A DNA stretch of 51,018 nucleotides from an uncultured Clostridia bacterium (GCA_944391865.1 CALXVD010000008.1:1-51018); one strand, 5' to 3'. Numbered from the stretch's first letter, positions 15,975-25,958 are shown. Numbers and translations are program-made. The notes: generated from the sequence alone by a model not told the origin.

Positions 15975-18773
15975 TTGGGTAAAATAAAAATACACGAAAT
16001 AGCAAAAAAATTAGGGTTAAGTAGTAAAGAAGTTTTAGAAAAAGCATTAGAATTAGGTTTAAATGTAAAAACACATTTAAGCAGTTTAGATGAAAAAGAT
16101 GCAGAAAAATTAGAGTCAAAACTTTCTTCTTCTAAGAAAGAAGTAAAAGAAAAAAGTAGTGGTCCAGTAATTATAAGAAGAGAAGTAATAATGGCAGATA
16201 ATGAAGAAAGCAAAAAGGCAGAAAGCAAAGTAGAAGAAAGAAAAACTAGTAGAGATGTTGGATTTATAGAAAGACAAAGAAAAACAGATTATAATATTGT
16301 TTATAGAAACAAACCTACAAAACCTCTAACAGTAAGCGAATTGTTTGGTAAAAAGACACAAGACAAACCAAAAGAAGAAAAAACAGAGCAAAAAGTGGAA
16401 ACAGAAATAGCAAAAAAATCAGAAGAGGTAAAACCAGCAGAAGAAAATATAAAAGAAGAGACAATAGAGAAGAAAAATACTAGTGCTACTATTAGACCAA
16501 ATAACTTTAATAGACCAAATCATAATCAAAATCGTAATCAAAATTACCAAAATACATCTAATAATAGACCTTTTAATAGAGAGGGACGTAATAATAGACC
16601 ATATAACAACAATAGACCTTTTAATAATCAAAATAATGGAAATAGACCATATAATAGAAACCAAAACGGATATGGAAGAAAACCTCTTGACGAAAGAGGA
16701 ATAGAAAAGAATATTAAAAACATTATGGCTGCAGATAATATGCCTAAAGAAAATGTTAGAGAATATTCAAATAAAGCAATAGACAAACAGAAAAATAATA
16801 GGTACGAAGAAAGAACAAATAAAAAATCTTCAAAATCAAGAAGAAATGATTATGATGAAATTAGCAGCCATAAATTAAAAGATTTAAAACAAGAAAGCAG
16901 ACTTTCTAATATGTTTGATGAAGGTTCAATGCTTGATTACTATGACTTGACAACAACAAGAGGAAGAAGAAGTAAAAAGAAATTGCAACAAAATGAAAAT
17001 AGAGTTAAACAAAAAATATTTGATTTAACAGATATTACAATTCCAGAAACAATTTCTGTTAAAGATTTAAGTACAGAACTTAAGAAAACAAGTAGCGAAA
17101 TCATTAAAAAATTATTAGAATTTGGAATTTTGGCAACAATAAATAATGAATTAGATTTCGATACAGCATACTTAGTTGCACAAGAATTTGGTGTAACAGC
17201 ACACAAAAAAGAAGTTGTTACAGACGAAGATATATTATTTGATGATAGTGAAGACAAAGAAGAAGATTTAAAACCAAGGCCACCAGTAATTGTTGTTATG
17301 GGACACGTAGATCATGGTAAAACTTCACTTTTAGACGCTGTAAGAGAAACAAATGTAATAGAAGGTGAAGCAGGAGGAATTACACAACATATTGGTGCAT
17401 ACAAAGTAGAAATAAATGGAAGGGAAATTACATTTTTAGATACACCAGGGCATGAAGCATTTACTGCAATGAGAGCCAGAGGTGCTCAAATTACAGATAT
17501 AGCAATACTTGTTGTTGCTGCAAATGATGGCGTAATGCCACAAACAGTAGAGGCAATAAACCATGCTAAAGCTGCAGGAATACCAATAATTGTTGCAATA
17601 AATAAAATAGATGTAGAAGGAGCAAATCCAGATAAAGTAAAACAAGAACTTGCAGAATATGACTTAGTGCCAGAAGAATGGGGAGGAGACACAATCTTTG
17701 TTCCTATTTCTGCAAAGAAAAGAATTAATATAGATAACTTACTTGAGATGGTACTTTTAGTCGCAGATATGAAAGAACTAAAAGCAAACCCTAAAAAACA
17801 AGCTAAGGGTGTAGTTATAGAGGCAAAACTAGATAAATCAAAAGGACCAGTTGCAACAATGCTTGTGCAACGTGGTACATTAGATGTTGGAGATACAATA
17901 TTGGTTGGTTCAGTAATTGGAAGAATAAGAACCATGACAAATGATAAAGGTAAAAAAGTAAAAAAAGCAGGTCCTTCAACACCAGTAGAAATAACAGGAC
18001 TTAATGAGGTTCCAGAAGCAGGAGATACTTTCTACGAAGTAAAAGACGAAAAAACTGCAAAACACTTGATGGAAAGAAGAAAACGTCAAGCAAGGGATAA
18101 AGCATTAAATGCAACAAATAGAGTTACATTAGATGACCTATTTAGTCAAATCGAAAAAGGAAATTTAAAACAATTAAATATAATTGTAAAAGCAGATGTT
18201 CAAGGATCTGTAGAAGCAGTAAAACAATCATTAGAAAAATTATCTAATGACGAAGTAAAAGTAAAAGTAATTCATGCAAATGTAGGTGCTATAACAGAAA
18301 GTGACGTTACACTTGCAAATGTATCAAATGCTATAATTATTGGATTTAATGTAAGACCACAACCTATCGCAAAAGATATGGCAGAAAAAGAAAATGTTGA
18401 GATAAAAACATATTCAGTAATATATAATGCAATAGAAGATGTAGAAGCAGCAATGAAAGGAATGCTTGATCCAGTATATAAAGAAGTTGTAATTGGAAAT
18501 GCTGAAGTAAGACAAACATTTAAGATTTCAAATGTTGGAACAATTGCAGGATGCTACGTAACAAATGGAAAAGTAGCAAGAAACGCAGGAGTAAGAGTTT
18601 TAAGAGATAATGTTGTAATACATGATGGTAAATTAATATCATTAAAGAGAATGAAAGATGATGCAAAAGAAGTAGCTGCAGGATATGAATGTGGTATACA
18701 AATTGAGGATTATAATGATATTAAAGAGGGAGATACTATTGAGGCATATATAATGGAACAAGTTAAGCAATAG
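15975..18773 (+). CDS. infB: Translation initiation factor IF-2
   Basis: 932 residues. The TTG at 15975 with GGGGGTGAT is the best start, giving [20 protein letters not shown] like other Firmicutes. The N-terminal IF2_N helix domain is followed by a long low-complexity linker rich in Asn/Arg/Pro/Phe with NRPFN and NRPYN repeats (about residues 175-245). A second IF2_N (around 355-405) precedes the GTPase: GHVDHGKTS (G1), DTPGHEAF (G3), NKID (G4). Domains II, III and IV follow ([18 protein letters not shown]). It delivers fMet-tRNA to the 30S subunit. A family B hairpin abuts the stop. Confidence 0.98.
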   Translation: MGKIKIHEIAKKLGLSSKEVLEKALELGLNVKTHLSSLDEKDAEKLESKLSSSKKEVKEKSSGPVIIRREVIMADNEESKKAESKVEERKTSRDVGFIERQRKTDYNIVYRNKPTKPLTVSELFGKKTQDKPKEEKTEQKVETEIAKKSEEVKPAEENIKEETIEKKNTSATIRPNNFNRPNHNQNRNQNYQNTSNNRPFNREGRNNRPYNNNRPFNNQNNGNRPYNRNQNGYGRKPLDERGIEKNIKNIMAADNMPKENVREYSNKAIDKQKNNRYEERTNKKSSKSRRNDYDEISSHKLKDLKQESRLSNMFDEGSMLDYYDLTTTRGRRSKKKLQQNENRVKQKIFDLTDITIPETISVKDLSTELKKTSSEIIKKLLEFGILATINNELDFDTAYLVAQEFGVTAHKKEVVTDEDILFDDSEDKEEDLKPRPPVIVVMGHVDHGKTSLLDAVRETNVIEGEAGGITQHIGAYKVEINGREITFLDTPGHEAFTAMRARGAQITDIAILVVAANDGVMPQTVEAINHAKAAGIPIIVAINKIDVEGANPDKVKQELAEYDLVPEEWGGDTIFVPISAKKRINIDNLLEMVLLVADMKELKANPKKQAKGVVIEAKLDKSKGPVATMLVQRGTLDVGDTILVGSVIGRIRTMTNDKGKKVKKAGPSTPVEITGLNEVPEAGDTFYEVKDEKTAKHLMERRKRQARDKALNATNRVTLDDLFSQIEKGNLKQLNIIVKADVQGSVEAVKQSLEKLSNDEVKVKVIHANVGAITESDVTLANVSNAIIIGFNVRPQPIAKDMAEKENVEIKTYSVIYNAIEDVEAAMKGMLDPVYKEVVIGNAEVRQTFKISNVGTIAGCYVTNGKVARNAGVRVLRDNVVIHDGKLISLKRMKDDAKEVAAGYECGIQIEDYNDIKEGDTIEAYIMEQVKQ

Positions 18774-18894
18774 AACGAATGAAAATTAGCACCTTGCACA
18801 TTTTAACGAAATCGTAAAATCCTCAATGTGCAAACGCACACCTCCGGTTTTACTCATTCGTTAAAATGCACAATCTACTAATTTTGCTTCGTTC
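18774..18894. repeat. Long hairpin repeat, family B copy 1, abutting the infB stop
   Basis: Starts at the base after the infB TAG. Outer arms gaacga / tcgttc; inner arms tgcacattttaacgaa / ttcgttaaaatgcaca; apex cctcaatgtgc aaac gcacacctcc. See the copies at 27,629, 31,562, 32,655 and 39,063. Confidence 0.85.
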
Positions 18895-18903
18895 TAGAGA
18901 TTT

Positions 18904-18938
18904 GTATTTGTATGGGCGGGCCTTGTGTCCGCTCACAA
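18904..18938. repeat. Repeat, family C copy 5
   Basis: gtatgggcgggccttgtgtc... cgctcac, just upstream of the rbfA ribosome binding site. Confidence 0.5.
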
Positions 18939-18950
18939 GAAGGAGACAGT

Positions 18951-19322
18951 ATGAAAAAACAAAATGGAAATAATCGTTTAAATCGAATAAATGAAGAATT
19001 AAAAAGAGAAATTAGTAATATAATTAACTATGAGGTTACAAATTCAAATGTAACTGGAATGATTAGTGTTACTTCTGTTAAGATTTCTCCAGATTTAAGA
19101 TATGCTAAAGTATCTGTTAGTATTTTAAATTCTAAAAATGTTAAGCAAACTTTAGCAGGATTAAAATTATCTTCAGGGTTTATTAGAAGTAGAATTGCAG
19201 AAAAAGTAAATTTAAGAGTAACACCAGAACTAGTATTCGAATTAGATGATTCAATGCAATATGGGGAAAAGATTGATTCAATTTTAAAGGACATAATGAA
19301 AGATATAAAACCAGAAGATTAA
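18951..19322 (+). CDS. rbfA: Ribosome-binding factor A
   Basis: 123 residues from ATG 18951 with AAGGAG. KH-like fold protein of 30S maturation and cold adaptation: RLNRINEELKREISNII, then KISPDLRYAKVSVSIL, then LRVTPELVFELDDSMQYGEK. The length is normal. It is the last classical member of the nusA-infB operon and is followed at once by nrnA (12-base gap). Confidence 0.96.
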   Translation: MKKQNGNNRLNRINEELKREISNIINYEVTNSNVTGMISVTSVKISPDLRYAKVSVSILNSKNVKQTLAGLKLSSGFIRSRIAEKVNLRVTPELVFELDDSMQYGEKIDSILKDIMKDIKPED

Positions 19323-19334
19323 AAGGAGATATAT

Positions 19335-20285
19335 ATGACATTAGATAATATTGTTGAAGAAATTAATAAAGCTAAAAATATTGTAATTTTAACACACGAG
19401 AATCCAGATGGAGATGCAATAGGAAGTAGTTTAGCTATGTATAATGCATTAAAACAGATTGGAAAAGATGTTGATGTTATTATACCAGAATATCCAAAAA
19501 CATTTGACTTTTTACCAAATAGTAAAGAAATATTAAAAGAAGGAAAAAATTATAATTATGATTTGGCAATAGCCTTAGATTGCGGAGATATAAAAAGATT
19601 AAATGGTTTTGCAAAGTATTTTGAAGATGCAAACGTAAAGATATCTATTGATCATCATAGTTCAAATACAATGTTTGCAGATTATAATTTTGTGAATCCT
19701 ACTTCTCCAGCATGTGCCCAAATTTTAGTAATTGTTTTAGAAGCTCTAGGTATTGAAATAGATAAAAGTATAGGAACATGTTTGCTTACAGGAATAATAA
19801 CAGATACAGGAGGATTTAAGTACCAAGGAGTAACAGCAGAAACATTTGAATTTGTTGCAGGATTATTAAATAGAGGAGTTAATGTATCTAGTGTATATAA
19901 AAAAGTTTTACAAGTATTATCTAAACCTAGATTTGAACTTACAAGAATTGCAATGAATAGATTAGAATTTTTAGAGGATGGAAAGATAACATTTACATAT
20001 TTAAATAAAGAAGATGAAGAAAAAGTCGGAGCAGGAAATAATGACTACGACGGAATTGTAGAAATGGGTAGAGATGTAGAAGGAGTAGAAATATCTATAT
20101 TCTTACGAGAAACAGATGACGGATATAAAATTTCACTTCGTTCGAATGAATATGTTAACGTTGCTGATATTTGTTTGATGTTTGGCGGTGGAGGACATGT
20201 AAGAGCAGCAGGAGGAAGCATAAACCTCACATTTGAACAAGCTAAAACAAAAATAATAGAAGAATGCAAAAAACATCTAAAATGA
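19335..20285 (+). CDS. nrnA: Bifunctional oligoribonuclease/PAP phosphatase NrnA (DHH family)
   Basis: 316 residues. DHH-DHHA1 phosphoesterase: HENPDGDAIGSSLAM (metal-binding DxD), ALDCGD, SIDHHSSN (DHH motif, residues about 111-113), and the C-terminal DHHA1 nucleotide-binding loop GGGGHVRAAGG. It degrades nanoRNAs and dephosphorylates pAp. AAAGGAG precedes the ATG. It lies between rbfA and truB, the usual Firmicutes order. Confidence 0.95.
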   Translation: MTLDNIVEEINKAKNIVILTHENPDGDAIGSSLAMYNALKQIGKDVDVIIPEYPKTFDFLPNSKEILKEGKNYNYDLAIALDCGDIKRLNGFAKYFEDANVKISIDHHSSNTMFADYNFVNPTSPACAQILVIVLEALGIEIDKSIGTCLLTGIITDTGGFKYQGVTAETFEFVAGLLNRGVNVSSVYKKVLQVLSKPRFELTRIAMNRLEFLEDGKITFTYLNKEDEEKVGAGNNDYDGIVEMGRDVEGVEISIFLRETDDGYKISLRSNEYVNVADICLMFGGGGHVRAAGGSINLTFEQAKTKIIEECKKHLK

Positions 20286-20380
20286 GGGACATCCAGAAAG
20301 CATATGAGGAATACCCGTGGGTTGAGGTTTGCCCCTCAAACCTTATGAAGAAAAGTAATAGATTTATAAAAGAAAAACAA

Positions 20381-20405
20381 ATGTAGGGGCGACCATTGGT
20401 CGTCC
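20381..20405. repeat. Repeat, family C copy 6
   Basis: atgtaggggcgaccattggt then cgtcc, an imperfect hairpin 45 bases upstream of truB. Confidence 0.6.
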
Positions 20406-20451
20406 GTTCTTCAAAGAATCACTAAAAATAAAAAATTGAATAGGAGAGTAA

Positions 20452-21306
20452 ATGGACGGAGTACTAATAATAAACAAGCCTAAAGGTTACACTTCGCATG
20501 ATGTAGTAAATGTTGTAAGAAAGAAATTAAATATAAAAAAAGTAGGACACACCGGAACATTGGACCCAAATGCTACCGGTGTTTTGCCACTTCTAATCGG
20601 AAAAGGAACAAAATTATCAAAATACTTAATAGAACATAAAAAAACATATGTGGCAACATTAAAATTGGGAACTAAAACAGATACAGGTGATTCTAGTGGA
20701 GATATTATAGAAGAAAAGCCAATAGAATTTCCAGTTGATGAGGAAAAAATAAAAAAAGTTTTAAATAGCTTTTTAGGAAAACAAAACCAAATACCTCCAA
20801 TGTATTCAGCAATTAAGGTTAATGGAAAGAAGCTATATGAATATGCAAGAAAAGGACAAGCAGTAGAATTAAAGCCAAGGAAAATAGAAATATATAGCAC
20901 TGAACTTAAAAACTATGATGAAAAAGATAAAATAGTTTTTGAGGTAGAATGTTCCAAAGGAACATATATAAGAGTATTATGTGAGGATATTGCAAAATCT
21001 TTAGGAACAGCTGGGCATATGGAAGAACTACAAAGAACAAAAGTTGATAAATTTGATATAAAAGAATCTCTTTCCTTAGAAGAACTGGATAATATAAATA
21101 TAGAAGATAAAATAATATCCATGGAAGATATTTTTAAAAGTAATTTAAAAATAGATTTAGATAATAAAAAATTAGTATTATTTTTAAATGGCGTCCAATT
21201 AACTTTTAATTTAAAAGATGGCTTATATAGAATTTATAACAACAAAAAATTTGTTGGATTAGGAATAATAAAAAATAAAATACTCAAAAGAGATATAGTA
21301 ATTTAA
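20452..21306 (+). CDS. truB: tRNA pseudouridine-55 synthase TruB
   Basis: 284 residues. Motif I (KPKGYTSHDVV), motif II with the catalytic Asp38 (GHTGTLDPNATGVLP) and the YEYARKG, then KGTYIRVLCEDI motifs are all present. It makes pseudouridine 55 in the T-psi-C loop of tRNAs. The C-terminal part (about 235-284) is a diverged PUA-like region. AGGAGAG precedes the ATG. Confidence 0.96.
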   Translation: MDGVLIINKPKGYTSHDVVNVVRKKLNIKKVGHTGTLDPNATGVLPLLIGKGTKLSKYLIEHKKTYVATLKLGTKTDTGDSSGDIIEEKPIEFPVDEEKIKKVLNSFLGKQNQIPPMYSAIKVNGKKLYEYARKGQAVELKPRKIEIYSTELKNYDEKDKIVFEVECSKGTYIRVLCEDIAKSLGTAGHMEELQRTKVDKFDIKESLSLEELDNINIEDKIISMEDIFKSNLKIDLDNKKLVLFLNGVQLTFNLKDGLYRIYNNKKFVGLGIIKNKILKRDIVI

Positions 21307-21349
21307 AAAAGTTTATGATAGAATAAAGATACTAATTAGAATTTTTTTT

Positions 21350-21447
21350 GAGGTGAGAGGTGCGAAATGCAAGATGAGATTTTAGGGTCAGTCTTTATAG
21401 AATGTGTCCTAATTTCCCACATCAAACTTCCCACATCCCACTTCGCA
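21350..21447. repeat. Palindromic repeat, family A copy 4
   Basis: gaggtgagaggtgcgaaatg ... cccacatcccacttcgcag. Same orientation as copy 1. It lies between truB and the membrane protein gene. Confidence 0.8.
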
Positions 21448-21474
21448 GTATGTAAAAAAGGGGTTGAAACACAT

Positions 21475-21945
21475 ATGACAACTTTATTTAGTTATTTAAT
21501 AACAATGTTTGCAGGAATGTTTTGGGTATTTAGAGTAGTTGTTGCTTTAATGTATACTATGAGCGTAGATATAGGAATAGAACCATTAAATTTTAATGTA
21601 GAAGTAATACTGCTATTTGTTACATTATTCTGTATGATATTTATTATTAAAAGAAATATTATAGGAGCATTAGTTTATTTTGTAACATACGGATTTTATT
21701 TTGGAACAGACTTTTACAACGGAATTATGAAAATAGTAAATGAAGAAGCTGTTGGACTTGATTATTTAGGATTAATTATATCATTTGTGGGAATATTATT
21801 GCCTACGCTAACTGTTATAGATATTTTTGTAAATAAAGATAGAAGGGGAAGCGGAAAAGATAAAAAAACAGACTGGTTTTATACTAACGAAGAATATACT
21901 AGAAAGCTAGACGAAAGAGCAGACAAAAACCAATATAAATTTTAG
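21475..21945 (+). CDS. Multi-pass membrane protein of unknown function
   Basis: 156 residues from ATG 21475 (AAGGGG upstream); a longer frame from 21367 would translate the family A repeat and is unlikely. About four hydrophobic helices (TTLFSYLITMFAGMFWVF, FNVEVILLFVTLFCMIFII, NIIGALVYFVTYGFYF, YLGLIISFVGILLPTLTVI) precede a charged cytoplasmic tail (KDRRGSGKDKKTDWFYTNEE). No family is recognised. It sits between truB and rbgA in a run of translation genes. Confidence 0.7.
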   Translation: MTTLFSYLITMFAGMFWVFRVVVALMYTMSVDIGIEPLNFNVEVILLFVTLFCMIFIIKRNIIGALVYFVTYGFYFGTDFYNGIMKIVNEEAVGLDYLGLIISFVGILLPTLTVIDIFVNKDRRGSGKDKKTDWFYTNEEYTRKLDERADKNQYKF

Positions 21946-21957
21946 TTTTTAAATTAA

Positions 21958-22003
21958 AGGGCAGTAACTATTTTATTGTTAAATAGAATAAGATACTGTC
22001 CTG
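21958..22003 (+). terminator. Stem-loop after the membrane protein gene
   Basis: gggcagtaactatttta... taagatactgtcc can form an imperfect stem, followed by tgtttt. It belongs to the loose gggacagt class of hairpins seen also at 34,626 and 46,959. Confidence 0.5.
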
Positions 22004-22039
22004 TTTTGCTATTTGTAAAAAATTAGAAAGGTGAGAAGA

Positions 22040-22936
22040 ATGAATGAAAATAAAATGAACATCAACTGGTATCCAGGGCATATGCTTAAAACTAAAAAGC
22101 AGATAATAGAAGATATAAAATTAATAGATATAGTAATAGAAATACTAGATGCAAGAATTCCCGAATCTAGCAAAAACCCAGATATACAAAAAGTAATACA
22201 AAACAAGAAGCGAATAGTAATACTAAATAAAAGTGATTTAGCAGAAGAAAATGAAACTAAAAAATGGGTTAAGTTTTATAAAGATAATGGAATAATTGCA
22301 ATTGTTGCTGATAGCAATTTAGGAAAGGGAATAAAAGAAACTCTAAAGCAAATAGAAAATATCATGGAAGAAGATATGCAAAAAGCAGCATCAAAAGGAA
22401 GAATAAAGAAAAATATTAGGGTTATGATACTTGGGATACCAAATGTGGGTAAATCTTCATTTATAAATAGATTATGTAATAAAAAGAGTACAGTAGTAGG
22501 AAATAAACCAGGTGTTACAAAGCAAAAGCAATGGGTAAGAATTGCAAATAATATAGAATTGTTAGACACACCAGGAGTGCTTTGGCCAAAGTTTGAAGAT
22601 GAAAATGTAGCATTAAATTTATCTTACACAGGATCTATAAAAGATGAAGTTTTGCAAAGCGTAGAAATAGCATTTAAGTTGCTTATGTTTTTATATAAAA
22701 ATTATAAACAAAATTTAATGCAAAGATATAAAATAACTAGTGAAGAGTTAGAAACAATAAAAGCCGAAGATAATAATGAAGAATTATATAACCTTATGAA
22801 ACTAATTGGAAAAAGAAGAGGTGCAGTTATATCTGGTGGAGAAGTAGATGATGAAAAAACTGCAAATATTATATTAAACGATTTTAGATCTGGAAAATTA
22901 GGAAGAATAACATTGGAGAAAGTATATGAAAAATGA
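22040..22936 (+). CDS. rbgA: Ribosome biogenesis GTPase RbgA (YlqF)
   Basis: 298 residues from ATG 22040 with AAAGGTG. A circularly permuted GTPase needed for late 50S assembly (L16 incorporation): WYPGHMLKTKKQI at the start, G4 (NKSD) before G1 (GIPNVGKSS) and G3 (DTPGVLWPKF). A C-terminal ANTAR-like helical domain follows. The gene overlaps mrnC by 11 bases, so the two are translationally coupled; mrnC also acts in 50S maturation. Confidence 0.96.
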   Translation: MNENKMNINWYPGHMLKTKKQIIEDIKLIDIVIEILDARIPESSKNPDIQKVIQNKKRIVILNKSDLAEENETKKWVKFYKDNGIIAIVADSNLGKGIKETLKQIENIMEEDMQKAASKGRIKKNIRVMILGIPNVGKSSFINRLCNKKSTVVGNKPGVTKQKQWVRIANNIELLDTPGVLWPKFEDENVALNLSYTGSIKDEVLQSVEIAFKLLMFLYKNYKQNLMQRYKITSEELETIKAEDNNEELYNLMKLIGKRRGAVISGGEVDDEKTANIILNDFRSGKLGRITLEKVYEK

Positions 22937-23300
22937 AATTGAAGTAAATTTAATGTCACCACTAGTGTGGGCATACGTTGGTGACAGTGTATATGAATTA
23001 TTTATAAGAACACATTTAGTAGAAACAACAAACTTAAAACCACATAAATTACACATTGAGGCAATTAAGCATGTAAAAGCAAAGGCACAAGCAGAAATTT
23101 TAGAAAGTTTGCAGGCTGAGCTTACAGAAAAAGAAAAAGAAATTGTAAGAAGAACAAGAAATACAGAAAACCATCACTTGCCAAAAAATGCAGATCCAAC
23201 AGATTATATGTACGCAACAGCATTTGAAGGATTAATTGGTTATTTGTATTTAAGCGGACAAAAAGATAGACTAAATGAATTGCTAAATAAGTGTATATGA
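22926..23300 (+). CDS. mrnC: Mini-ribonuclease 3 (Mini-III)
   Basis: 124 residues. RNase III catalytic domain without dsRBD: LVWAYVGDSVYELFIRTHLV carries the catalytic Asp, and ATAFEGLIGYLYLSG is the second acidic motif. It matures 23S rRNA ends in Firmicutes. It starts inside the rbgA end and follows it in the operon. Confidence 0.95.
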   Translation: MKNEIEVNLMSPLVWAYVGDSVYELFIRTHLVETTNLKPHKLHIEAIKHVKAKAQAEILESLQAELTEKEKEIVRRTRNTENHHLPKNADPTDYMYATAFEGLIGYLYLSGQKDRLNELLNKCI

Positions 23301-23354
23301 ATTTGTTTATAATTGTTTTTTAATTATATATTTAAGCCTCTTTCTAAAAAAACA

Positions 23355-23383
23355 TTGACAAAAACAAATGTTTGCAATATAAT
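23355..23383 (+). promoter_or_regulatory. recN promoter
   Basis: Consensus TTGACA (23355-23360), a 17-base spacer and TATAAT (23378-23383). The predicted start of transcription, about 23390, coincides with the GAGGTG ribosome binding site, so the leader would be only about 12 bases. No classical LexA box is seen. Confidence 0.8.
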
Positions 23384-23401
23384 GCTTCCGAGGTGATAAT
23401 A

Positions 23402-25024
23402 TTGATAAACACATTACATATAAAAAATGTTGGTATTATAGACGAAATAAGTGTTGATTTAAATAAAGGATTTAATGTATTAACAGGAGAAACAGGAGCA
23501 GGAAAAACACTTATAATAGATTCACTAGATATTTTGGCAGGTGGAAGATTTTCTAAAGAAATGATTAGAAAAGGAGAAAACTATTCATTTGTTGAAATGA
23601 GTATTAAAAAAAATAATTCTAACGAAGAAGATACAATATTATCAAGAGAAATTAATATTAACGGAAAAAATCTATGTAAAATAAATGGAAGAATGGTAAC
23701 AGTATCTGAACTTAAGAATTTTATGAAAAATTTACTTGATATACATGGTCAACACGATAATCAATCATTACTAAATACAACAACACATATAAATTTGTTA
23801 GATAAATTTGCGGGAAACAGTTTGAAACCTATAAAATTAGATTATTCAGAAAAATATAGCGAGTATAAAAGATTAAAAGAAGAAATTGCAAAAAATTATG
23901 GGGATGATAAAGAAAGACAAAGAAAATTAGATTTGCTAAAATATCAGTCAAATGAGATAGAAGAAGCAAACTTAAAAAAAGGTGAAGAAGAAGAATTAGA
24001 AGAAAGAAAGAAAATAATGCTAAATGCAGAAAAACTTTCTAAAAATTTAGAAATAGCAGAAAATGAAATTTTAAATGTATCATTGGATTCTATTGCGTCC
24101 GCAATGAAATCATTGGAAAAAATAGAAGATATTAACGAAGAATATAAAAAACAATCAGAAAAAATTAGAAGCATATATTATGATTTAGAAGACTGTGGAA
24201 GAGAAATATCAAGATTTTCGGAAGATATTTATTTTGACGAAAGAGAAATAGAAGATGTAGAATCAAGGCTTAACATTATTTCTTCAATTAAGAGAAAGTA
24301 TGGAAACAACATAGACGAAATATTAAAATATAAAGCAGAGGTAGAAAAAGAAATATATGATATAGAAAATTTAGAAGAGTATACTAATAAATTAAAACAT
24401 GACCTAGAAATTTTAGAAGAAGAAATGAAAGAGCTATGCAAAAAAATGCATAATATAAGAGAAAGAACAGGAGAATTTTTATCAGAACAGATTCAAAAAG
24501 AATTAATAGATTTAGAGATGAAAAATACAAAGTTTAAAGTAAAAATTGATTATAGTTCATCAAATCAGTTTAATGAAAATGGGCAAGATAATATAGAATT
24601 TTTAATAATGACAAATGTTGGAGAAGATTTTAAACCACTTACAAAAATCGCATCGGGTGGCGAAATGTCTAGAATAATGCTTGCAATAAAAAAAGTATTA
24701 GCAGATGTAGACGAAGTAGAAACGCTAGTATTTGATGAAATAGACACAGGAATTAGCGGAAAAGCAGCAAGCAAAGTTGCAGAAAAAATGAAAGAAATAT
24801 CGAAAAACCATCAAATAATATGTGTAACACACTTAGCAACAATTGCAGCAAAAGGCGATAGCAATTATTATATAAACAAAAAAGTAGAAGACGGAAAAAC
24901 AAAAACTAACATATCATTGTTAACAGACAATAAATTGATCGAAGAAATTGCAAGAATAGCTAGTGGAGAAGTAACAAAAGTATCGATGCAATATGCAAAA
25001 GAATTAATTGCAAAAAATGCTTGA
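23402..25024 (+). CDS. recN: DNA repair protein RecN
   Basis: 540 residues from TTG 23402, the start that fits GAGGTGATAAT. SMC-like ATPase for double-strand-break repair: Walker A GETGAGKT near the N terminus, two long coiled coils (about 150-370), the ABC signature IASGGEMSRIMLAIK, Walker B TLVFDEIDTGISG and the H-loop CVTHLATIA. The length is normal. The S10-operon promoter overlaps its stop codon. Confidence 0.96.
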   Translation: MINTLHIKNVGIIDEISVDLNKGFNVLTGETGAGKTLIIDSLDILAGGRFSKEMIRKGENYSFVEMSIKKNNSNEEDTILSREININGKNLCKINGRMVTVSELKNFMKNLLDIHGQHDNQSLLNTTTHINLLDKFAGNSLKPIKLDYSEKYSEYKRLKEEIAKNYGDDKERQRKLDLLKYQSNEIEEANLKKGEEEELEERKKIMLNAEKLSKNLEIAENEILNVSLDSIASAMKSLEKIEDINEEYKKQSEKIRSIYYDLEDCGREISRFSEDIYFDEREIEDVESRLNIISSIKRKYGNNIDEILKYKAEVEKEIYDIENLEEYTNKLKHDLEILEEEMKELCKKMHNIRERTGEFLSEQIQKELIDLEMKNTKFKVKIDYSSSNQFNENGQDNIEFLIMTNVGEDFKPLTKIASGGEMSRIMLAIKKVLADVDEVETLVFDEIDTGISGKAASKVAEKMKEISKNHQIICVTHLATIAAKGDSNYYINKKVEDGKTKTNISLLTDNKLIEEIARIASGEVTKVSMQYAKELIAKNA

Positions 25025-25050
25025 CATATACTTGTAAAGTGTTGTATAAT
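25021..25050 (+). promoter_or_regulatory. S10 operon promoter overlapping the recN stop
   Basis: TTGACA (25021-25026) contains the recN TGA; an 18-base spacer precedes TATAAT (25045-25050). It drives a leader of about 270 bases before rpsJ. Confidence 0.8.
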
Positions 25051-25056
25051 ACCAAT

Positions 25057-25310
25057 TGCGTGTAGATTTGCGATGAAGCGAAATGTGGCTACATTTCTGA
25101 ATAAGCAGAAAATGGAGGGAACTTTCGCAGAGTATGTCTTGGCTTAAGACCTAGGCGGATAAGTTTAATAAAGCACACTTGTCCTAAGTCACTAAAATAA
25201 AATTTAAATGTAACTTAGGCTTAAATTATGTTCAAAAAAGAAACACCAGGGTGCGTTAAGAACTTTCCTAAGGCAATTAAGTAATGCAGATTATATACTG
25301 CAAACAAATT
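25057..25310 (+). promoter_or_regulatory. Long structured 5' leader of the S10 operon
   Basis: About 250 bases without a gene between promoter and rpsJ. Paired segments include tgtggctaca... and cttggcttaagacctaggcg with cttgtcctaagtcac and taacttaggcttaa. Ribosomal S10 leaders in Firmicutes often bind L4 or another product for autoregulation. I cannot match this one to a named RNA family. Confidence 0.45.
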
Positions 25311-25328
25311 AAAGGAGGGAATTTAACA

Positions 25329-25775
25329 ATGGCAAACGCTGAAAAATTAGAAACAGAAGAAAAGAAAACAGAAAAAGTGGCAAAAAAAGCTACAACAAAG
25401 AAAACATCAGAGAAAACTGCAACAAAAACAGTGAAAAAACAAAAAACAGAAAGGGTTACTAAAACAGTACAAAGTGAAAAAATAAGAATAAGACTTAAAG
25501 CTTATGATAATGTTGTTTTAGATCAGTCTGCTGAAAAAATAGTAGATACTGCTAAAAGAACAGGAGCAAAAGTATCTGGTCCTATTCCATTACCAACAAA
25601 GAAAGAAATAGTAACAATTTTACGTTCTCCACACAAACATAAAGATTCAAGAGAACAATTCGAAATGAGAACACATAAAAGAGTTATCGATATTCTATAT
25701 CCTACACAAACAACAATAGATAGCTTAATGAAATTAGATTTACCAGCAGGTGTAGACGTAGAAATGAAACTTTAA
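25329..25775 (+). CDS. rpsJ: 30S ribosomal protein S10 with N-terminal extension
   Basis: 148 residues from ATG 25329, set by the strong AAAGGAGGG. The last ~100 residues are a standard S10 ([20 protein letters not shown] ... [16 protein letters not shown]). Before it is an extra ~47-residue Lys/Thr/Glu-rich tail ([20 protein letters not shown], then repeated KTATKT-like units) absent from usual S10. S10 is a 30S head protein and, as NusE, an antitermination factor. First gene of the superoperon. Confidence 0.95.
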   Translation: MANAEKLETEEKKTEKVAKKATTKKTSEKTATKTVKKQKTERVTKTVQSEKIRIRLKAYDNVVLDQSAEKIVDTAKRTGAKVSGPIPLPTKKEIVTILRSPHKHKDSREQFEMRTHKRVIDILYPTQTTIDSLMKLDLPAGVDVEMKL

Positions 25776-25847
25776 TTTAATATATAGATATAAATAAAAT
25801 GTTTATATACAACAAAAACCAAGCTAATAGATGGAAAACGGTCAAAA

Positions 25848-25958
25848 GCGAGGAGTACGAGGAAAATGAATAAAAATTTTAGAGATAGTACAGAGGTACA
25901 TTGATAATATTTTTATGAAATTTGACAAAGTAATGCGAAGGCTTTCAGCGTTTTCGAA
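25848..25958 (+). promoter_or_regulatory. Leader repeat E1 upstream of rplC
   Basis: Shares with 27,850-27,962 the string agatagtaca-aggtacat, then ttgaagctt/aaatt tgacaaagtaat-cgaag. It ends about 30 bases before rplC. No ORF is conserved between the copies, so it looks like an RNA or DNA element. Confidence 0.55.

Noticed and set aside
21367-21475. N-terminal extension of the membrane protein from ATG 21367
   Set aside because: It would translate a family A repeat; ATG 21475 has the ribosome binding site.
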